Below the pieces are notes generated by a model. The model saw nothing but the letters and a program-made list of their open reading frames with translations, was not told the DNA's origin and ran no database searches. A DNA stretch of 64,000 nt, from the NCBI GenBank assembly GCA_024235715.1, contig JACKLW010000005.1, forward strand, positions 124,001 to 188,000. Reading direction: 5' to 3'. Made by a program: the position numbers and the translations under genes. Shown in pieces: positions 29,601-39,411 of the stretch. This stretch comes from Accumulibacter sp. (GTDB taxonomy: Bacteria > Pseudomonadota > Gammaproteobacteria > Burkholderiales > Rhodocyclaceae). Each line of letters starts with the position of its first letter. Within the stretch, counting starts at the first letter, position 1.

Positions 29601-29796
29601 AGATCTCTTCACGCGTCGCAAAGACCTCCACCTCGGCGCGCAAGGGCTGCCCAAGAGCCGAGAAGACGGTAATCTTGCCCAAACCCGCGGCCTCGGCGGC
29701 CACAGGCACCGCCGCAAGCGCCAGAGATGACGCCACCGCCCATACCGAGGTCCGCATTCTGAGAGTCATTGCTGTTTGAGGTATCTTTTTGGCCAC
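26674..29796 (-). CDS. fimV: FimV-like polar/motility hub protein
   Basis: A 1040-residue inner-membrane protein. Residues 1-37 are a signal peptide (SLALAAVPVAAEAAG). The FimV N-terminal domain follows (ITVFSALGQPLRAEVEVFATREE). A LysM peptidoglycan-binding domain lies at about 192-248 (HLVQRGETLSKIA). A coiled coil spans about 345-385 and a Pro/Ala/Lys/Glu linker precedes one membrane helix near 490-510 (GGILALLAAYWLARRRRQ). Then comes a long acidic cytoplasmic region with a TPR-like stretch and the conserved FimV C-terminal domain (about 995-1040, TKIDLAKAYQEMGDLEGA). FimV family proteins organise polar type IV pili and cAMP signalling. The start is GTG with AGGGTGG upstream. Confidence 0.92.
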   Translation of the reverse strand: MAKKIPQTAMTLRMRTSVWAVASSLALAAVPVAAEAAGLGKITVFSALGQPLRAEVEVFATREEISEMQAQLASPEEFRRAGVDYASTLLGIRFAIAKNPGGRSIIRLSSDRPINDPFIDLLLELNWATGRLVRDYTFLLDPPEFAAKVAAGAAPAVVARPLASAGPARSGPPRRAVTPRPEPQPRAPSAGGGTHLVQRGETLSKIARETRPDGVSLDQMLVGLFRANEDAFDRGNMNRLRAGKILTIPEKSSLESISTNEARKVVIAQSSDWSAYRRKLAATAADAPAGEEAARQQTSGKITAKVEDSAAPLAEPKDQLKVSKSELPGGKTAPASRRSDEDLIAKEQALKEANERLAALERNVAELQRLVELKSQSLAELERQAAGQPAPTASVAPTAAAGAAVPAAAAPAAAAMPMDKPAESRPVEAVPAVPKPEEARSEIKAEEPKPAAEAPKPAEPPKPVEAPKAKVVVVTPPEEPGFLEGLLSSTPAMGAAGGILALLAAYWLARRRRQGGDRSLDTTSTLAPQSGDSLVANSVFRSTGGQSVDTSNSMAQTDFSQAGPGSIDTDEVDPVAEADVYMAYGRDAQAEEILLEARQKDPERHAIHLKLLEIYFGRRDVKPFDTLATELFNATGGLGVEWEKAAAMGLQLDPGNPLFGGTSQAAAAEQKPAAVEAGPMYVDPSEKTIAVGRPADDDAMVVEPPYEKTMVVKRATPGEAQEDTVVRPAGLAEAGAADEVATERTVAPEPTDLADLDFDLGTGVGSDGAKQEAPAADDAFLETTLSFPNPEPGNVLDFDLESSLPEALTVPHGGLDEAEPDAPPTPVEQVGALEETMLIAPGSHETSSQPGAGLDFEFDLGSERPDEEAADAAAETQAVPLMEPDEVLDIGAAGVDSLEFDVKLTESTVLGEGMQHPSFDMSALSLDLEDDGRPAAADPVASDSPASVFDTEQEDTEVNPDFSVAEDDSRLDSAFGSEMDRPAEPEISSSEEVATKIDLAKAYQEMGDLEGARELLQEVLKDGDAAQREAAQAILGELRE

Positions 29797-29829
29797 GGCG
29801 CCACCCTGAGCGTCGAAATCGGGATTATT

Positions 29830-29858
29830 AAAATAACATCATGAAGTTAGCCATGCAA
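29830..29858 (-). promoter_or_regulatory. Candidate sigma-70 promoter for fimV
   Basis: On the minus strand, TTGCAT (29858-29853) and TATTTT (29835-29830) are separated by 17 bases and lie 34 bases before the GTG start of fimV, within the AT-richer asd-fimV gap. This suggests fimV has its own promoter rather than relying on the leu/asd transcript. Confidence 0.5.
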
Positions 29859-29938
29859 GCTAAACTTGCTTCTGAATCCGCGCCTGCCAGAAGCTGCGAA
29901 GGCGCTTCCAAGCGTCCCGATTTTTTGTTACACATCAA

Positions 29939-31069
29939 TCAGTTATCGACCAGTATGCGGAGCATGCGCCGAAGCGGCTCGGCCGCACCCCAGAGCAGTT
30001 GATCGCCAACCGTGAAGGCACCGAGGTACTCTGGCCCCATCGCCAGCTTGTGCAGACGACCGACCGGAACCGTCAAGCGCCCGGTAACGGCAGCCGGAGT
30101 CAGCTCCCGCTCGCTGAGCTCGCGCTCGTTCGGAACGACCTGAACCCACGGATTGGCTTGCGCGATGATGTCGTTGACTTCGTCGAGGGGCACGTCGCGC
30201 CTGAGCTTGATGGTCAGTCCCTGCGAGTGGCAGCGCATCGCGCCGACGCGCACGCAGAGCCCGTCGACCGGAATACTGCCCGGCGAGCGGAACGGTGGGC
30301 GACCGAGAATCTTGTTGCACTCCGCCCCCCCCTTCCACTCTTCCTTCGACTGACCGCATTCGACCTGCGCGTCGATCCACGGGATGACGCTGCCTGCCAG
30401 CGCGGTGTTGCGGAAGTTGGCGGTTGGAAAGCCGGCCGAACGCATGGTTTCTGCAACTTTGCGATCGATGTCGAGAATCGCCGCAGCCGGTTGTGCCAGT
30501 TCCACCTTCACCGCATCATGCAACGCGCCCATCTGCAGCAGTAGTTCGCGCATGTTCTGGGCGCCGGCGCCGGAAGCCGCCTGATAGGTCATCGCGCTGA
30601 CCCACTCCACGAGATCATGCCGGAACAGTCCGCCGATACCCATCAGCATCAGCGATACCGTGCAATTGCCACCTATCCAGTTCCTGCCACCCCGGGCCTG
30701 GGCTGCCTTGATGACCTCGAGGTTGACCGGATCGAGGATGATCACCGCATCCTCGTGCATGCGCAGCGTCGAAGCGGCGTCAACCCAGTGGCCATTCCAG
30801 CCAGCGGCGCGCAGTCGTGGGAAGATCTCCCTGGTGTAGTCGCCGCCCTGGCAGGAAATGACGATGTCCATCTCGCTGAGCGCCTCGGTCGACATGGCGT
30901 CGTGAAGACTGCCCGCATCCTTGCCAGCAAGCAGCGGTGCCTTGCCACCAACGGCCGAGGTCGAGAAATAGCGCGGCTCGATGTGCTCGAAATCGCCCTC
31001 TTCCACCATGCGCTGCATCAACACCGAGCCGACCATGCCGCGCCAGCCAACCAGCCCCACCTTGTTCAT
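29939..31069 (-). CDS. asd: Aspartate-semialdehyde dehydrogenase
   Basis: A 376-residue NADPH enzyme converting aspartyl phosphate to aspartate semialdehyde for Lys/Met/Thr and diaminopimelate. The dinucleotide motif is [15 protein letters not shown] at the N-terminus, the catalytic nucleophile is Cys136 in [11 protein letters not shown], and the active-site His lies in [10 protein letters not shown]. It belongs to the gamma/beta-type class with the long GGNCTVSLM segment. leuB ends 58 bases upstream. Confidence 0.96.
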   Translation of the reverse strand: MNKVGLVGWRGMVGSVLMQRMVEEGDFEHIEPRYFSTSAVGGKAPLLAGKDAGSLHDAMSTEALSEMDIVISCQGGDYTREIFPRLRAAGWNGHWVDAASTLRMHEDAVIILDPVNLEVIKAAQARGGRNWIGGNCTVSLMLMGIGGLFRHDLVEWVSAMTYQAASGAGAQNMRELLLQMGALHDAVKVELAQPAAAILDIDRKVAETMRSAGFPTANFRNTALAGSVIPWIDAQVECGQSKEEWKGGAECNKILGRPPFRSPGSIPVDGLCVRVGAMRCHSQGLTIKLRRDVPLDEVNDIIAQANPWVQVVPNERELSERELTPAAVTGRLTVPVGRLHKLAMGPEYLGAFTVGDQLLWGAAEPLRRMLRILVDN

Positions 31070-31127
31070 TTGCTTACCTCTGCCAGAAATCCCGTTGACT
31101 CAAACCGTTCTCGCCGCTCAACCCTAT

Positions 31128-32201
31128 TCACCCCGCGCGCAGCGCCGCCAGGACGGCGTCGCCCATGGCCCGGGTGCCGACCTGCCGCATCCCCGGCTCA
31201 TGGATGTCAGCGGTCCGGTAGCCCTGGCCAAGCACCTTCCTGACCGCACTTTCGATACGCAGGGCGGCGTCATTGCACGCGAAGGTGTAGCGTAACATCA
31301 TCGCTGCCGAGAGAATTGTCGCCAGGGGATTGGCGATGCCGCGCCCGGCAATATCCGGCGCCGACCCGTGACAGGGCTCGTACATGCCCTTGTTGCCCGC
31401 ATCGAGGGACGCCGAAGGCAACATACCGATCGAGCCGGTAAGCATCGCCGCCTCGTCGGACAGGATGTCGCCGAACATGTTGCCGGTGACCATGACATCG
31501 AACTGCTTCGGGTTGCGCACCAGTTGCATCGCGGCGTTGTCGACCAGCATGTGGCTGAGTTCGACTTCGGGATACTCAGCCGCCGTCTCGATGGCCACGT
31601 CGCGCCACAGCTGCGTCGTTTCGAGGACGTTCATCTTGTCAACCGAGCACAGGCGGCCCCTGCGCCTGCCGGCAGCCTCGAAAGCCACCCGCAGGATGCG
31701 GCGAATCTCGCTCTCGCTGTAGTGCATGGTGTTGAATCCAAAACGCTCCTGCCGGCCATCGATTTCACGCGTCTCGATGCCGCGCGGCTGACCGAAATAG
31801 ATATCACCGGTCAGCTCGCGGACGATCAGGATGTCGAGACCGGCGACCACTTCGCTCTTCAGCGAAGAGGCGTTGGCCAGCTCCGGATACAGAATCGCCG
31901 GGCGCAGATTGGCGAACAGGCCGAGTTGCTTGCGAATGCCGAGCAGACCACGCTCCGGGCGCTGCGCGCGCGGCAAGCCATCCCATTGCGGGCCGCCGAC
32001 CGCGCCGAGCAGCACCGCGTCGGCGGCCTGCGCGAGGCGCTGGGTTGCCTCCGGGTAGGGATCACCGGTGGCATCGACCGCGCAGCCGCCGAGCAGCGCC
32101 TCTTCGAGTTCGCAGTCGAGATCGAGCGCCTGCAGGACGCGCACTGCTTCGGCCATGATTTCCGGACCGATCCCGTCTCCCGGGAGGAGGCAAATCTTCA
32201 T
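31128..32201 (-). CDS. leuB: 3-isopropylmalate dehydrogenase
   Basis: A 357-residue NAD-dependent oxidative decarboxylase of leucine synthesis. Typical regions are [29 protein letters not shown] and the [14 protein letters not shown] loop. The metal-binding Asp residues are in [12 protein letters not shown], and NAD-site residues are in [12 protein letters not shown]. It follows leuD by 10 bases in the leuC-D-B operon. Confidence 0.97.
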   Translation of the reverse strand: MKICLLPGDGIGPEIMAEAVRVLQALDLDCELEEALLGGCAVDATGDPYPEATQRLAQAADAVLLGAVGGPQWDGLPRAQRPERGLLGIRKQLGLFANLRPAILYPELANASSLKSEVVAGLDILIVRELTGDIYFGQPRGIETREIDGRQERFGFNTMHYSESEIRRILRVAFEAAGRRRGRLCSVDKMNVLETTQLWRDVAIETAAEYPEVELSHMLVDNAAMQLVRNPKQFDVMVTGNMFGDILSDEAAMLTGSIGMLPSASLDAGNKGMYEPCHGSAPDIAGRGIANPLATILSAAMMLRYTFACNDAALRIESAVRKVLGQGYRTADIHEPGMRQVGTRAMGDAVLAALRAG

Positions 32202-32211
32202 CTTGTATCCC

Positions 32212-32850
32212 CTACGCGAACAGCCAGGGCTGCTCGATGCGACGTCGTTCTTCGAAGGACTTGATCAGTTCAGCGTGGCGCAAGGTCAAGCCGATGTCAT
32301 CCCAACCATTGAGCAGGCATTCCTTGCGGAACGCATCGACCGCGAACGGCAAGGCCTTGCCGCCGGGACAAAGCAGTTCCTGGCGCTCGAGGTCGATCAC
32401 CAACCGGCATCCCGGCGTCGCCTCGACGAGTGCAAACAAGGCGTCGATTTCGCCGGCCGACAAAACGATCGGCAGAATGCCGTTCTTGAAACAGTTATTG
32501 AAGAAGATGTCGGCGAAACTTTCGGCAATCACTGCCCGAAAGCCGAAGTCAAGCAATGCCCATGGCGCGTGCTCGCGCGAACTGCCGCAGCCGAAGTTCT
32601 TGCGCGTCAGAAGAATCTGCGCACCCTGATAGCGCGCCTGATTGAGGACGAAATCCATGTTGCGCGGGCGCTTCGAATCATCCCTGCCGGGCTCGCCGAC
32701 GTCGAGGTAGCGCCACTCGTCGAACAGGTTCGGGCCGAAGCCGGAGCGCTTGATCGACTTCAGGAACTGCTTCGGAATGATCGCGTCGGTATCGACGTTG
32801 GCCCGGTCAAGCGGTGCCACCAAAGCTTCAAGACGAACGAACTTGTCCAT
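32212..32850 (-). CDS. leuD: 3-isopropylmalate dehydratase small subunit
   Basis: A 212-residue swivel subunit of isopropylmalate isomerase. Characteristic motifs are [29 protein letters not shown] and [12 protein letters not shown]. It partners LeuC, with the entericidin gene between the two subunit genes. Confidence 0.97.
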   Translation of the reverse strand: MDKFVRLEALVAPLDRANVDTDAIIPKQFLKSIKRSGFGPNLFDEWRYLDVGEPGRDDSKRPRNMDFVLNQARYQGAQILLTRKNFGCGSSREHAPWALLDFGFRAVIAESFADIFFNNCFKNGILPIVLSAGEIDALFALVEATPGCRLVIDLERQELLCPGGKALPFAVDAFRKECLLNGWDDIGLTLRHAELIKSFEERRRIEQPWLFA

Positions 32851-32871
32851 GCTCTTCCTTGCTAGTGTGCA

Positions 32872-33000
32872 TCACCTGGCGGCCTTCTCGATGGCCTGGC
32901 CACCCTTGGCGACATCCTTGCCTATGCCTTGCACGGTGTTGCAGGCAGCCAGCGAAACAGCACCGATGGTCATCATCACAATCAGCATCACGCTTTTCAT
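32872..33000 (-). CDS. Entericidin A/B-family small lipoprotein
   Basis: A 42-residue lipoprotein: a hydrophobic N-terminal signal, a lipobox ending L-A-A-C with Cys20, then NTVQGIGKDVAKGGQAIEKA, the amphipathic repeat diagnostic of entericidins. A Shine-Dalgarno sequence (GGGAAGAG) precedes ATG 33000. Entericidin A/B in E. coli are an antidote/toxin-like pair of small envelope lipoproteins; a lone member between leuC and leuD also occurs in related genomes and its role there is unknown to me. It is easily missed because of its length. Confidence 0.88.
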   Translation of the reverse strand: MKSVMLIVMMTIGAVSLAACNTVQGIGKDVAKGGQAIEKAAR

Positions 33001-33015
33001 TTCTCTTCCCTCGAC

Positions 33016-34422
33016 TCAGAGCAGCTCGCGCACATCGCAGAAGTGACCGGCAATTGCCGCCGCCGCCGCCATTTCCGGGCTGACCAGATGGGTTCGCCCG
33101 CCGGCGCCCTGCCGGCCCTCGAAGTTGCGATTCGAGGTCGAAGCACAGCGTTCGCCGGCCTCGAGACGGTCGGCGTTCATCGCCAGGCACATCGAACAGC
33201 CCGGCTCGCGCCATTCGAAGCCGGCGGCGCGGAACACCTGATCCAGGCCTTCGTCCTCGGCCTGCCGCTTGACCAGCCCCGAGCCCGGAACGACGAGCGC
33301 CAGGCTGATGCTGCCGGCCACCTTCCTGCCGCGGACGACAGCAGCTGCAGCACGCAGATCCTCTATACGCGAATTCGTGCACGAACCGATGAATACCTTG
33401 TCGAGCCGGATTTCCCGGATCGGCAGATTTGCGCGCAGGCCCATGTACGTCAGCGCACGCGTCATTCCCTCGCGCTTGATCGGGTCGCCTTCCTGCGCCG
33501 GGTCGGGAACACAGGCATCGATCGCCACCACCATTTCCGGCGAGGTTCCCCAGGTCACCTGCGGTCCGATTTCCTCGGCCGACAGCGCGACCACGCGATC
33601 GAATTCGGCGCCCTCGTCGCTGCGCAGCGTACGCCAGTGCGCAACGGCGCGCTCCCATTGCGCGGCTTGTGGGGCAAATGGGCGACCGCGCAGGTAGTCG
33701 ATCGTCACTTGGTCGACCGCCACCATGCCAAGACGCGCGCCCGCCTCGATGGCCATATTGCAGAGCGTCATCCGTCCTTCCATCGACAGGCTGCGGATCA
33801 CGCTGCCGGCGAACTCGATCGCGTAACCGGTACCTCCGGCGGTACCGATTCGCGCAATGATCGCCAGCGCCACATCCTTGGCCGTGACCCCCTTGCCAAG
33901 AGCACCATCGACCTGCAGCAGCATGGTCTTCGATTTCTTCTGCAGCAGGCATTGCGTCGCCAGCACGTGCTCGACCTCGGATGTGCCGATACCGTGCGCC
34001 ATGCAGGCGAAAGCACCATGCGTGCTGGTATGCGAATCGCCGCAGACGACCGTCATGCCAGGCAAGGTCGCGCCGTTCTCCGGACCAACCACGTGCACGA
34101 TCCCCTGGCGAGGATCCTTGAACGGGAAGAAAGCCAGGGCGCCAACCTCCCGGATGTTGGCGTCGAGCGTCTCGACCTGCAGGCGCGACACCGGATCCTC
34201 GATGCCCCGTTCCCAGTGATCGGTAGGCGTGTTGTGGTCAGCCGTGGCGACGATCGAAGAAACGCGCCATGGCTTGCGTCCGGCCAGCTTCAGGCCCTCG
34301 AAGGCCTGCGGACTGGTCACCTCATGCACCAGATGGCGGTCGATGTAGATCAGTGCCGTGCCATCTTCCTGCTGATGGACGACATGGTCCTGCCAAAGCT
34401 TTTCGTACAATGTCTGCGGCAT
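33016..34422 (-). CDS. leuC: 3-isopropylmalate dehydratase large subunit
   Basis: A 468-residue aconitase-type Fe-S enzyme. The three [4Fe-4S] cysteines are visible in [13 protein letters not shown] and [32 protein letters not shown] is the family signature. ATG 34422 gives the usual [10 protein letters not shown] start; a further 13 codons of open frame upstream are ignored. The first gene of the leu operon, with a good promoter 50-80 bases upstream. Confidence 0.97.
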   Translation of the reverse strand: MPQTLYEKLWQDHVVHQQEDGTALIYIDRHLVHEVTSPQAFEGLKLAGRKPWRVSSIVATADHNTPTDHWERGIEDPVSRLQVETLDANIREVGALAFFPFKDPRQGIVHVVGPENGATLPGMTVVCGDSHTSTHGAFACMAHGIGTSEVEHVLATQCLLQKKSKTMLLQVDGALGKGVTAKDVALAIIARIGTAGGTGYAIEFAGSVIRSLSMEGRMTLCNMAIEAGARLGMVAVDQVTIDYLRGRPFAPQAAQWERAVAHWRTLRSDEGAEFDRVVALSAEEIGPQVTWGTSPEMVVAIDACVPDPAQEGDPIKREGMTRALTYMGLRANLPIREIRLDKVFIGSCTNSRIEDLRAAAAVVRGRKVAGSISLALVVPGSGLVKRQAEDEGLDQVFRAAGFEWREPGCSMCLAMNADRLEAGERCASTSNRNFEGRQGAGGRTHLVSPEMAAAAAIAGHFCDVRELL

Positions 34423-34446
34423 AAATCGGCGATCCGACGAGGTTCG

Positions 34447-34459
34447 GCCCCGATGGGGC
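34447..34459 (-). other. Leader hairpin upstream of leuC
   Basis: GCCCC-ATC-GGGGC forms a perfect 5-bp stem in the short leuC leader, about 25-37 bases before the ATG. There is no T-run, so it is not a terminator; it could affect leuC translation or transcript stability. No leucine-rich leader peptide is visible. Confidence 0.4.
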
Positions 34460-34471
34460 AATAGAGGCGGG

Positions 34472-34501
34472 ATTATGTCACACCGGGCCGGCCGCTGTCA
34501 G
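34472..34501 (-). promoter_or_regulatory. Candidate sigma-70 promoter of the leuC operon
   Basis: On the minus strand, CTGACA (34501-34496) and CATAAT (34477-34472) each match consensus at five of six positions and are 18 bases apart. The predicted start lies about 40 bases before the leuC ATG. Confidence 0.6.
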
Positions 34502-34553
34502 TGCCCGCGTGCGCGGCCAGCGACCCTCCGTCAGCCCTCCGTCGATGCCCGCA

Positions 34554-35393
34554 TCAGGGCGACTTTCGCGCCGCCAAATACAACGGTTGAACACGCTGCG
34601 CATAGACACGCAGATCGGCGATCCGTGACTGGTGCGATGGGTGCGTCGACAGCCACTGTGGCGGCTGCCCTCCCGAGACGCGCCCCATTTTCTCCCACAA
34701 GGTGATCGCCGCAGCCGGATCGTAGCCGGCGCGGGCCGCAAGCTCGACACCGATACGATCGGCCTCCTGTTCCATTTCACGCGAATTGGGACGCATGAAG
34801 GCGAGATCGCCAACGCTGCCGATCATGCTCTGCCCGAGCCCGGCATCGACGCCGAAATAGGCACCGATCAGCGCCCCGCCAAGCGCCGCCGCAATATTCA
34901 GCCCGGCAGCCTGGCCGGCTTTTTCCCGGCCATGTTCGCGCAGCGCATGGGCGATCTCATGTCCCATCACGGCGGCGAGTTCATCGTCGGTGGCCGGCAA
35001 CTGCTCGATCAGACCGGTGTAGACTGCGATCTTGCCGCCGGGCATGCACCAGGCGTTGAGTTCCTTCGAACTGACGACGTTGACTTCCCATTTCCAGCCA
35101 GGCGCGTCACCACGAAAGGCAGCGGTCGCGGGAATCAAGCGCCTGGCGATCGCGCGCACCCTTGCCGTCTGCTGCGCGTTGCGATTGAGCAGATTCTTGC
35201 TCTGCGCCTCGTCCATCATCGTCCGATAGGCCTTGGCGGCGGAGCGATCGACCTCGGCCGACGAAACCAGCATGGTCTGCTCGCGGTCGACGCCCACCGC
35301 GCCGCCACTGGTCGTTCGGGTCGTCGCACAGCCGGCCACGGCGACGGCGGCGAGCACGATCAGCCAGCAACGACACGCAGAGACAATACCCAT
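34554..35393 (-). CDS. M48-family metalloprotease lipoprotein
   Basis: A 279-residue protein. A lipoprotein signal ends in V-A-G-C (Cys about residue 22). The zinc motif is HEIAH in VMGHEIAHALREHGRE, with the third ligand Glu in REMEQEADRIGVELAARAGYDP. M48C enzymes of this type (YggG/LoiP, BepA-like) are envelope quality-control proteases. ATG 35393 lies at a good distance from GGAGG inside the end of the upstream MFS gene; a GTG three bases earlier is the alternative. Confidence 0.9.
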   Translation of the reverse strand: MGIVSACRCWLIVLAAVAVAGCATTRTTSGGAVGVDREQTMLVSSAEVDRSAAKAYRTMMDEAQSKNLLNRNAQQTARVRAIARRLIPATAAFRGDAPGWKWEVNVVSSKELNAWCMPGGKIAVYTGLIEQLPATDDELAAVMGHEIAHALREHGREKAGQAAGLNIAAALGGALIGAYFGVDAGLGQSMIGSVGDLAFMRPNSREMEQEADRIGVELAARAGYDPAAAITLWEKMGRVSGGQPPQWLSTHPSHQSRIADLRVYAQRVQPLYLAARKSP

Positions 35394-36595
35394 CACTTTC
35401 CTCCAGGAGTCGCACGCGGCGACAGCGCCACGCGGCTGTCGCCGCCGTCATCCAGATCGGCTTTCCTGACGCCCAGGGCAACGCAGACCAGGCCGAGCAG
35501 CGCGAACGCCGAACTCGTGCTGTAGGTGGTACCGGCGCCCCACAGGCCCCAGGTCCAGCCGCTCATCAGGCTGCCGGCCAGCCCGCCTGCACCGAAGGAC
35601 AGACTCGAATACAGCGCCTGACCGCGTGCCTGGCAGCGGCCGGGAAACCAGCGGTTGACGGCGGCAATCGCCGCCGCATGGTAGGCACCGAACGTAAGAC
35701 CATGCAGCAACTGGGCAAAGACGATCAACGGCAGGGACTCGACGCCCCAGCCGATGATCAGGAAGCGTGCCATGGCCGCCACAAAACTTGCCAGCAGAAT
35801 GGTACGCAGTCCGAAGCGGCGCAACAAGCCGACCATGAAGAAGAAGATGACGATCTCGGCAAGCACGCCGAGCGACCACAGGCAGCCGACCGCGAACTTG
35901 CTGTAGTGATGGTCGGCGAGGTGGATCGAGTAGAACACGTAGAGCGCGCCGTGTGCCGCCGACATTGCAAAACAGGCAGCAAACAAGGCCCGCACGCGCC
36001 GCTGGCGGAGGATTTCGCCGACCGGCAGAAGCCCCTCCGCCGCCCCGTGCGATGGCGCATCGGGAACCGTCAGCGCATAGATCAGGATGCCGACCAGCGT
36101 CGCGGCGATCACCCACAGCAGGGCGGAAATCTGCACCTGATCGAGCAGCGCGCCAGTCCCCATCACGGCGACGATGAAGCCGACCGAGCCCCATAGCCGG
36201 ATGCGGCTGTAACGTGCCGGCTGCTCGCGCAGGTGATCGAAAGTCAGCGTTTCGACCAGGGGCAGCGCCGCACTCCAGAAGAAAGCGAGCAGTGCCATGG
36301 CAAGCAGCATCGTCTCGAAGCTGCGCACTGCGAAGAAGACCGAGAAACCCATCAGGCTGAGCACCGCCGCCAGACGAACGATCGCCACGCGCTGCCCGAA
36401 ACGGTCCGCCAGCGCACCCCACAGATAGGGCGCGAACAGGCGCATCAACTGCATCTGGGACATCAGCAGACCGATGTCCCAGGCCGAAAATGACAAGGAC
36501 TGGAGGTAGAGCCCGAAATACGGCGAGAAGGCGCCGATGAAAGCGAAATAGAAGAAGTAGTAACCGGACAGACGCCAGTAGGGCAGAGCATGCAT
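35393..36595 (-). CDS. MFS transporter (HcaT/LacY-like group)
   Basis: A 400-residue protein with 12 hydrophobic helices. The N-terminus (PYWRLSGYYFFYFAFIGAFSPYFGLYLQ) and the loop GALADRFGQRVAI resemble the MFS_1-like/3-phenylpropionate (HcaT) permease group. The substrate cannot be assigned. The gene is transcribed with the M48 protease gene, sharing the stop/start overlap (GTGATG). Confidence 0.83.
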   Translation of the reverse strand: MHALPYWRLSGYYFFYFAFIGAFSPYFGLYLQSLSFSAWDIGLLMSQMQLMRLFAPYLWGALADRFGQRVAIVRLAAVLSLMGFSVFFAVRSFETMLLAMALLAFFWSAALPLVETLTFDHLREQPARYSRIRLWGSVGFIVAVMGTGALLDQVQISALLWVIAATLVGILIYALTVPDAPSHGAAEGLLPVGEILRQRRVRALFAACFAMSAAHGALYVFYSIHLADHHYSKFAVGCLWSLGVLAEIVIFFFMVGLLRRFGLRTILLASFVAAMARFLIIGWGVESLPLIVFAQLLHGLTFGAYHAAAIAAVNRWFPGRCQARGQALYSSLSFGAGGLAGSLMSGWTWGLWGAGTTYSTSSAFALLGLVCVALGVRKADLDDGGDSRVALSPRATPGGK

Positions 36596-36651
36596 CCGGC
36601 AATTCTACCGGAGCGCGACCTGCGCGCCGGCGGGCGCCCCTCGCGCCGGCT

Positions 36652-36903
36652 TCAGTTGCCGTTCTTGTGCGCGACCAGCATCCGGTACATCTGGTCCTTG
36701 AGAAGCACGCGCTGCTTCTTCATGTTCTCGATGGTGAAGTCGTGGACCGGCAGGTCCTCTTCCTCGAGACGCTCAACCTCTCGGGTCAGTTGATGGTACT
36801 CGTCGTACAGGCCACCAAACGACTCGTTGGAACCCTTGAGGGCGTGAATCGAATCCAGATACTCGGGAAACTCGTGGTGCAGGTCGTGATGCTCAATTTC
36901 CAT
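36652..36903 (-). CDS. YdcH/DUF465 family small protein
   Basis: An 83-residue highly charged, helical coiled-coil protein (HDLHHEFPEYLDSIHALKGSN ... LTREVERLEEEDLP ... MKKQRVLLKDQMYRML split across three conserved blocks). Family function is unknown. I chose ATG 36903 because GAGAGG sits eight bases upstream; ATG 36909 lies too close to it. Confidence 0.85.
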   Translation of the reverse strand: MEIEHHDLHHEFPEYLDSIHALKGSNESFGGLYDEYHQLTREVERLEEEDLPVHDFTIENMKKQRVLLKDQMYRMLVAHKNGN

Positions 36904-36982
36904 GATCATAGCCTCTCGCTGATCCCGGCCGGCCCGATGCACGACCAGACCATGCGATTATAACCATTGCCGCGGGCGGCCG

Positions 36983-38089
36983 TCACGCGGACGCAACCGT
37001 GCCGGGAACAAGCGGCGTAGCGCAGCGCACATCGCCGCACTGGGCGCGGTGGCGCAGCGCGTGATCGATCAATACCAGCGCCAGCATGGCTTCGGCAATC
37101 GGCGTCGCCCGGATGCCGACACAGGGATCGTGCCGGCCGTGCGTCTCGACCACCGCGGCCTCGCCAGCGCGGTCTACCGAACGCCTGGGCAGACGGATGC
37201 TCGAGGTCGGCTTGATGGCCACGCTGACAACGATGTCCTGGCCTGTGGAGATGCCGCCGAGCACCCCGCCCGCATGGTTGCTGAGGAAGCCCTGCGGCGT
37301 CATCTCGTCGCCATGCTCACTGCCGCGCTGTGCAACACTGGCAAAGCCGGCGCCAATCTCGACACCCTTGACGGCATTGATGCTCATCATCGCGTAGGCA
37401 ATTTCCGCGTCGAGACGGTCATAGACCGGCTCACCCCAGCCGGGCGGCACACCATGGGCGGCGACACAGATTCTTGCGCCGACCGAGTCCCCCGACTTGC
37501 GCAGTTGATCCATGTACGCTTCGAGCTCTGGCACGATCACCGCATTCGGCGCAAAAAAAGGATTGCCGGAAATTTCGTCAGCCGCCACAAAGGGAATCTC
37601 GATCGGCCCCAACTGGCTCATCCAGCCGCTGATTGTCACCCCGCAACGCTCTGCCAGCCACTTGCGGGCGATAGCCCCGGCGGCCACTCGTACCGCCGTC
37701 TCACGCGCCGACGAACGTCCGCCACCGCGATGATCGCGGAAACCGTACTTCTGCGTGTAGACATAGTCAGCATGCCCGGGACGGAACGTCTCGGCAATGT
37801 TGCCGTAGTCCTTGCTGCGCTGGTCCTGATTGCGGATCAGCAGGCCGATCGGCGTGCCCGTCGTCCGGCCCTCGAAAACGCCCGAGAGGATCTCGACCTG
37901 ATCGGGTTCGCGGCGCTGCGTCACATGCCGCGAAGTACCCGGGCGGCGGCGGTCGAGTTCGCACTGGATATCCGCTTGCGAGATCGCCAGCCCGGGCGGA
38001 CATCCGTCGACCACGCAGCCGATGCCTGGCCCGTGTGATTCGCCAAACGAAGTCACGGTGAACAGGGTGCCAATGGTGTTGCCGGACAT
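36983..38089 (-). CDS. aroC: Chorismate synthase
   Basis: A 368-residue FMN-dependent enzyme for the last shikimate-pathway step. Signatures: [20 protein letters not shown] near the start, [18 protein letters not shown] in the middle and IALP-type residues near the end ([13 protein letters not shown]). ATG 38089 with AAGAGAAG upstream gives [10 protein letters not shown], the family start; the frame is open 147 codons further upstream with no conservation. Confidence 0.97.
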   Translation of the reverse strand: MSGNTIGTLFTVTSFGESHGPGIGCVVDGCPPGLAISQADIQCELDRRRPGTSRHVTQRREPDQVEILSGVFEGRTTGTPIGLLIRNQDQRSKDYGNIAETFRPGHADYVYTQKYGFRDHRGGGRSSARETAVRVAAGAIARKWLAERCGVTISGWMSQLGPIEIPFVAADEISGNPFFAPNAVIVPELEAYMDQLRKSGDSVGARICVAAHGVPPGWGEPVYDRLDAEIAYAMMSINAVKGVEIGAGFASVAQRGSEHGDEMTPQGFLSNHAGGVLGGISTGQDIVVSVAIKPTSSIRLPRRSVDRAGEAAVVETHGRHDPCVGIRATPIAEAMLALVLIDHALRHRAQCGDVRCATPLVPGTVASA

Positions 38090-38532
38090 GGTCTTCTCTT
38101 GAGCGTTAGAATGGGCGCAGAGTCTACCATAGCGCTCCGCGCCCACTCCCGACCGCACGCGATGACCGACAGGCCTGCACCTCCCGGCAAACCGCCGCCG
38201 ACGCCGAAAGCTCCCCTGCTGCGACCACCAGCGCCGCACGGGAATGCGCTGCGCCAGGCTCAGACGCGCTGGCAGCGAAGCATCCGCTATGGCTGGGACA
38301 AGGGCGGCAGCAAAGGCGGTCGCTGAGCCAGGGAAAGCTTCTCCGGCCGCCTGTCCGGGCGTGTCGCCGAACACCGGCCGCTGGCGCAGCGCGTCCGGCG
38401 CTGCGCCGGTGCCCCCCACGCAAATCCTGCCGACCGCCCACGGCAGGCCAGGAAAAAGCGCAAGAATCGGGTGGCCAGGAAGAGTGGTCGAGGCGACACT
38501 CCGGCTACAGTGCAACTCTGCGAAGGCCACAC
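38090..38532. other. 443-bp divergent intergenic region between aroC and the DMT exporter
   Basis: A 54-residue open frame (38162-38326, plus) encodes a Pro/Lys-rich peptide ending [13 protein letters not shown]. It lacks a Shine-Dalgarno sequence and I do not recognise it; it may be a genuine small protein or chance. The rest holds the aroC and exporter promoters, for which I could not pick confident hexamers. Confidence 0.4.
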
Positions 38533-39411
38533 ATGGACGCCGCCAGCATCACCCGACTGCTCCTCCTCGCCGCGATCTGGGGCGCTTCGTTTCTCTTCAT
38601 GCGCATCGGCGTGCCGGCGTTCGGCCCGGTGGCGCTGATCATGTTCCGCGTCGGCATCGCCGCCGCCTTCCTGTGGCTGGTGGCCAGAATCTGCAGGCAT
38701 GCGCTTGGGCTGCGCCGCAACTGGCAGCACTACCTGATCATCGGCGTCCTCAACTCGGCCGTCCCATTCCTCTTCTTTGCCTACGCCGCGCAGTCGCTGC
38801 CCGCCTCCCTGCTGGCGATCCTCAATGCCACCTCGCCACTCTTCGGCGCAGTGGTCGGTGCCATCTGGCTGCGCACCCCCGTGACCGGCGCCGTCGCCCT
38901 CGGGCTGGGCTGCGGCCTGGCCGGCGTCGCCGTCCTCGTCGGCCACAACCTGACCCTGACCGGCAACGCCGATTGGCCGGCAATCGCCGCCGGGCTGCTC
39001 GCGCCGCTCTCGTACAGCCTGGCGAGCATCTACACCAGGGCCCGCCCCGGTCTGGCCACCCCATTCGGCAACGCTCACGGCAGCATGTGGATGGCCACTC
39101 TGGTCGTCCTGCCGCTTTTTCTGCTGGCACCGGTCCGGCATGCGCCGGACGCCGGTGACTGGGCGGCAGTCTCGGCGCTGGCCGTCGTCTGCACCGGCGC
39201 GGCCTACCTGCTCTACTTCCGCCTGATCGACGATGTCGGTCCGACGCGCGCGCTTTCGGTGACTTTCTTGATCCCGGTCTTCGGGGTTCTCTGGGGGGTG
39301 CTTTTCCTCGACGAAACCGTCGGCCGGCATACACTGCTCGGCGGTGCGCTGATCCTGGCGGGCATCGCACTGACCGCGGGGATCGTCGGGCTGCGGCGGC
39401 AAGCGGCATGA
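38533..39411 (+). CDS. DMT-superfamily (EamA) exporter
   Basis: A 292-residue inner-membrane protein with ten hydrophobic helices in two EamA repeats. Landmarks: [22 protein letters not shown] at the start and the second-repeat [12 protein letters not shown] and [17 protein letters not shown]. Such carriers export amino acids or other metabolites; the substrate is unknown. GAAGG precedes ATG 38533. The stop overlaps the start of the alkyltransferase gene (ATGA). Confidence 0.88.
   Translation: MDAASITRLLLLAAIWGASFLFMRIGVPAFGPVALIMFRVGIAAAFLWLVARICRHALGLRRNWQHYLIIGVLNSAVPFLFFAYAAQSLPASLLAILNATSPLFGAVVGAIWLRTPVTGAVALGLGCGLAGVAVLVGHNLTLTGNADWPAIAAGLLAPLSYSLASIYTRARPGLATPFGNAHGSMWMATLVVLPLFLLAPVRHAPDAGDWAAVSALAVVCTGAAYLLYFRLIDDVGPTRALSVTFLIPVFGVLWGVLFLDETVGRHTLLGGALILAGIALTAGIVGLRRQAA

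Noticed and set aside
29880-29925. Possible plus-strand terminator (CGCTT-CC-AAGCG then T-run) between asd and fimV
   Set aside because: The loop would be two bases, the T-run is separated from the stem, and no plus-strand gene precedes it.
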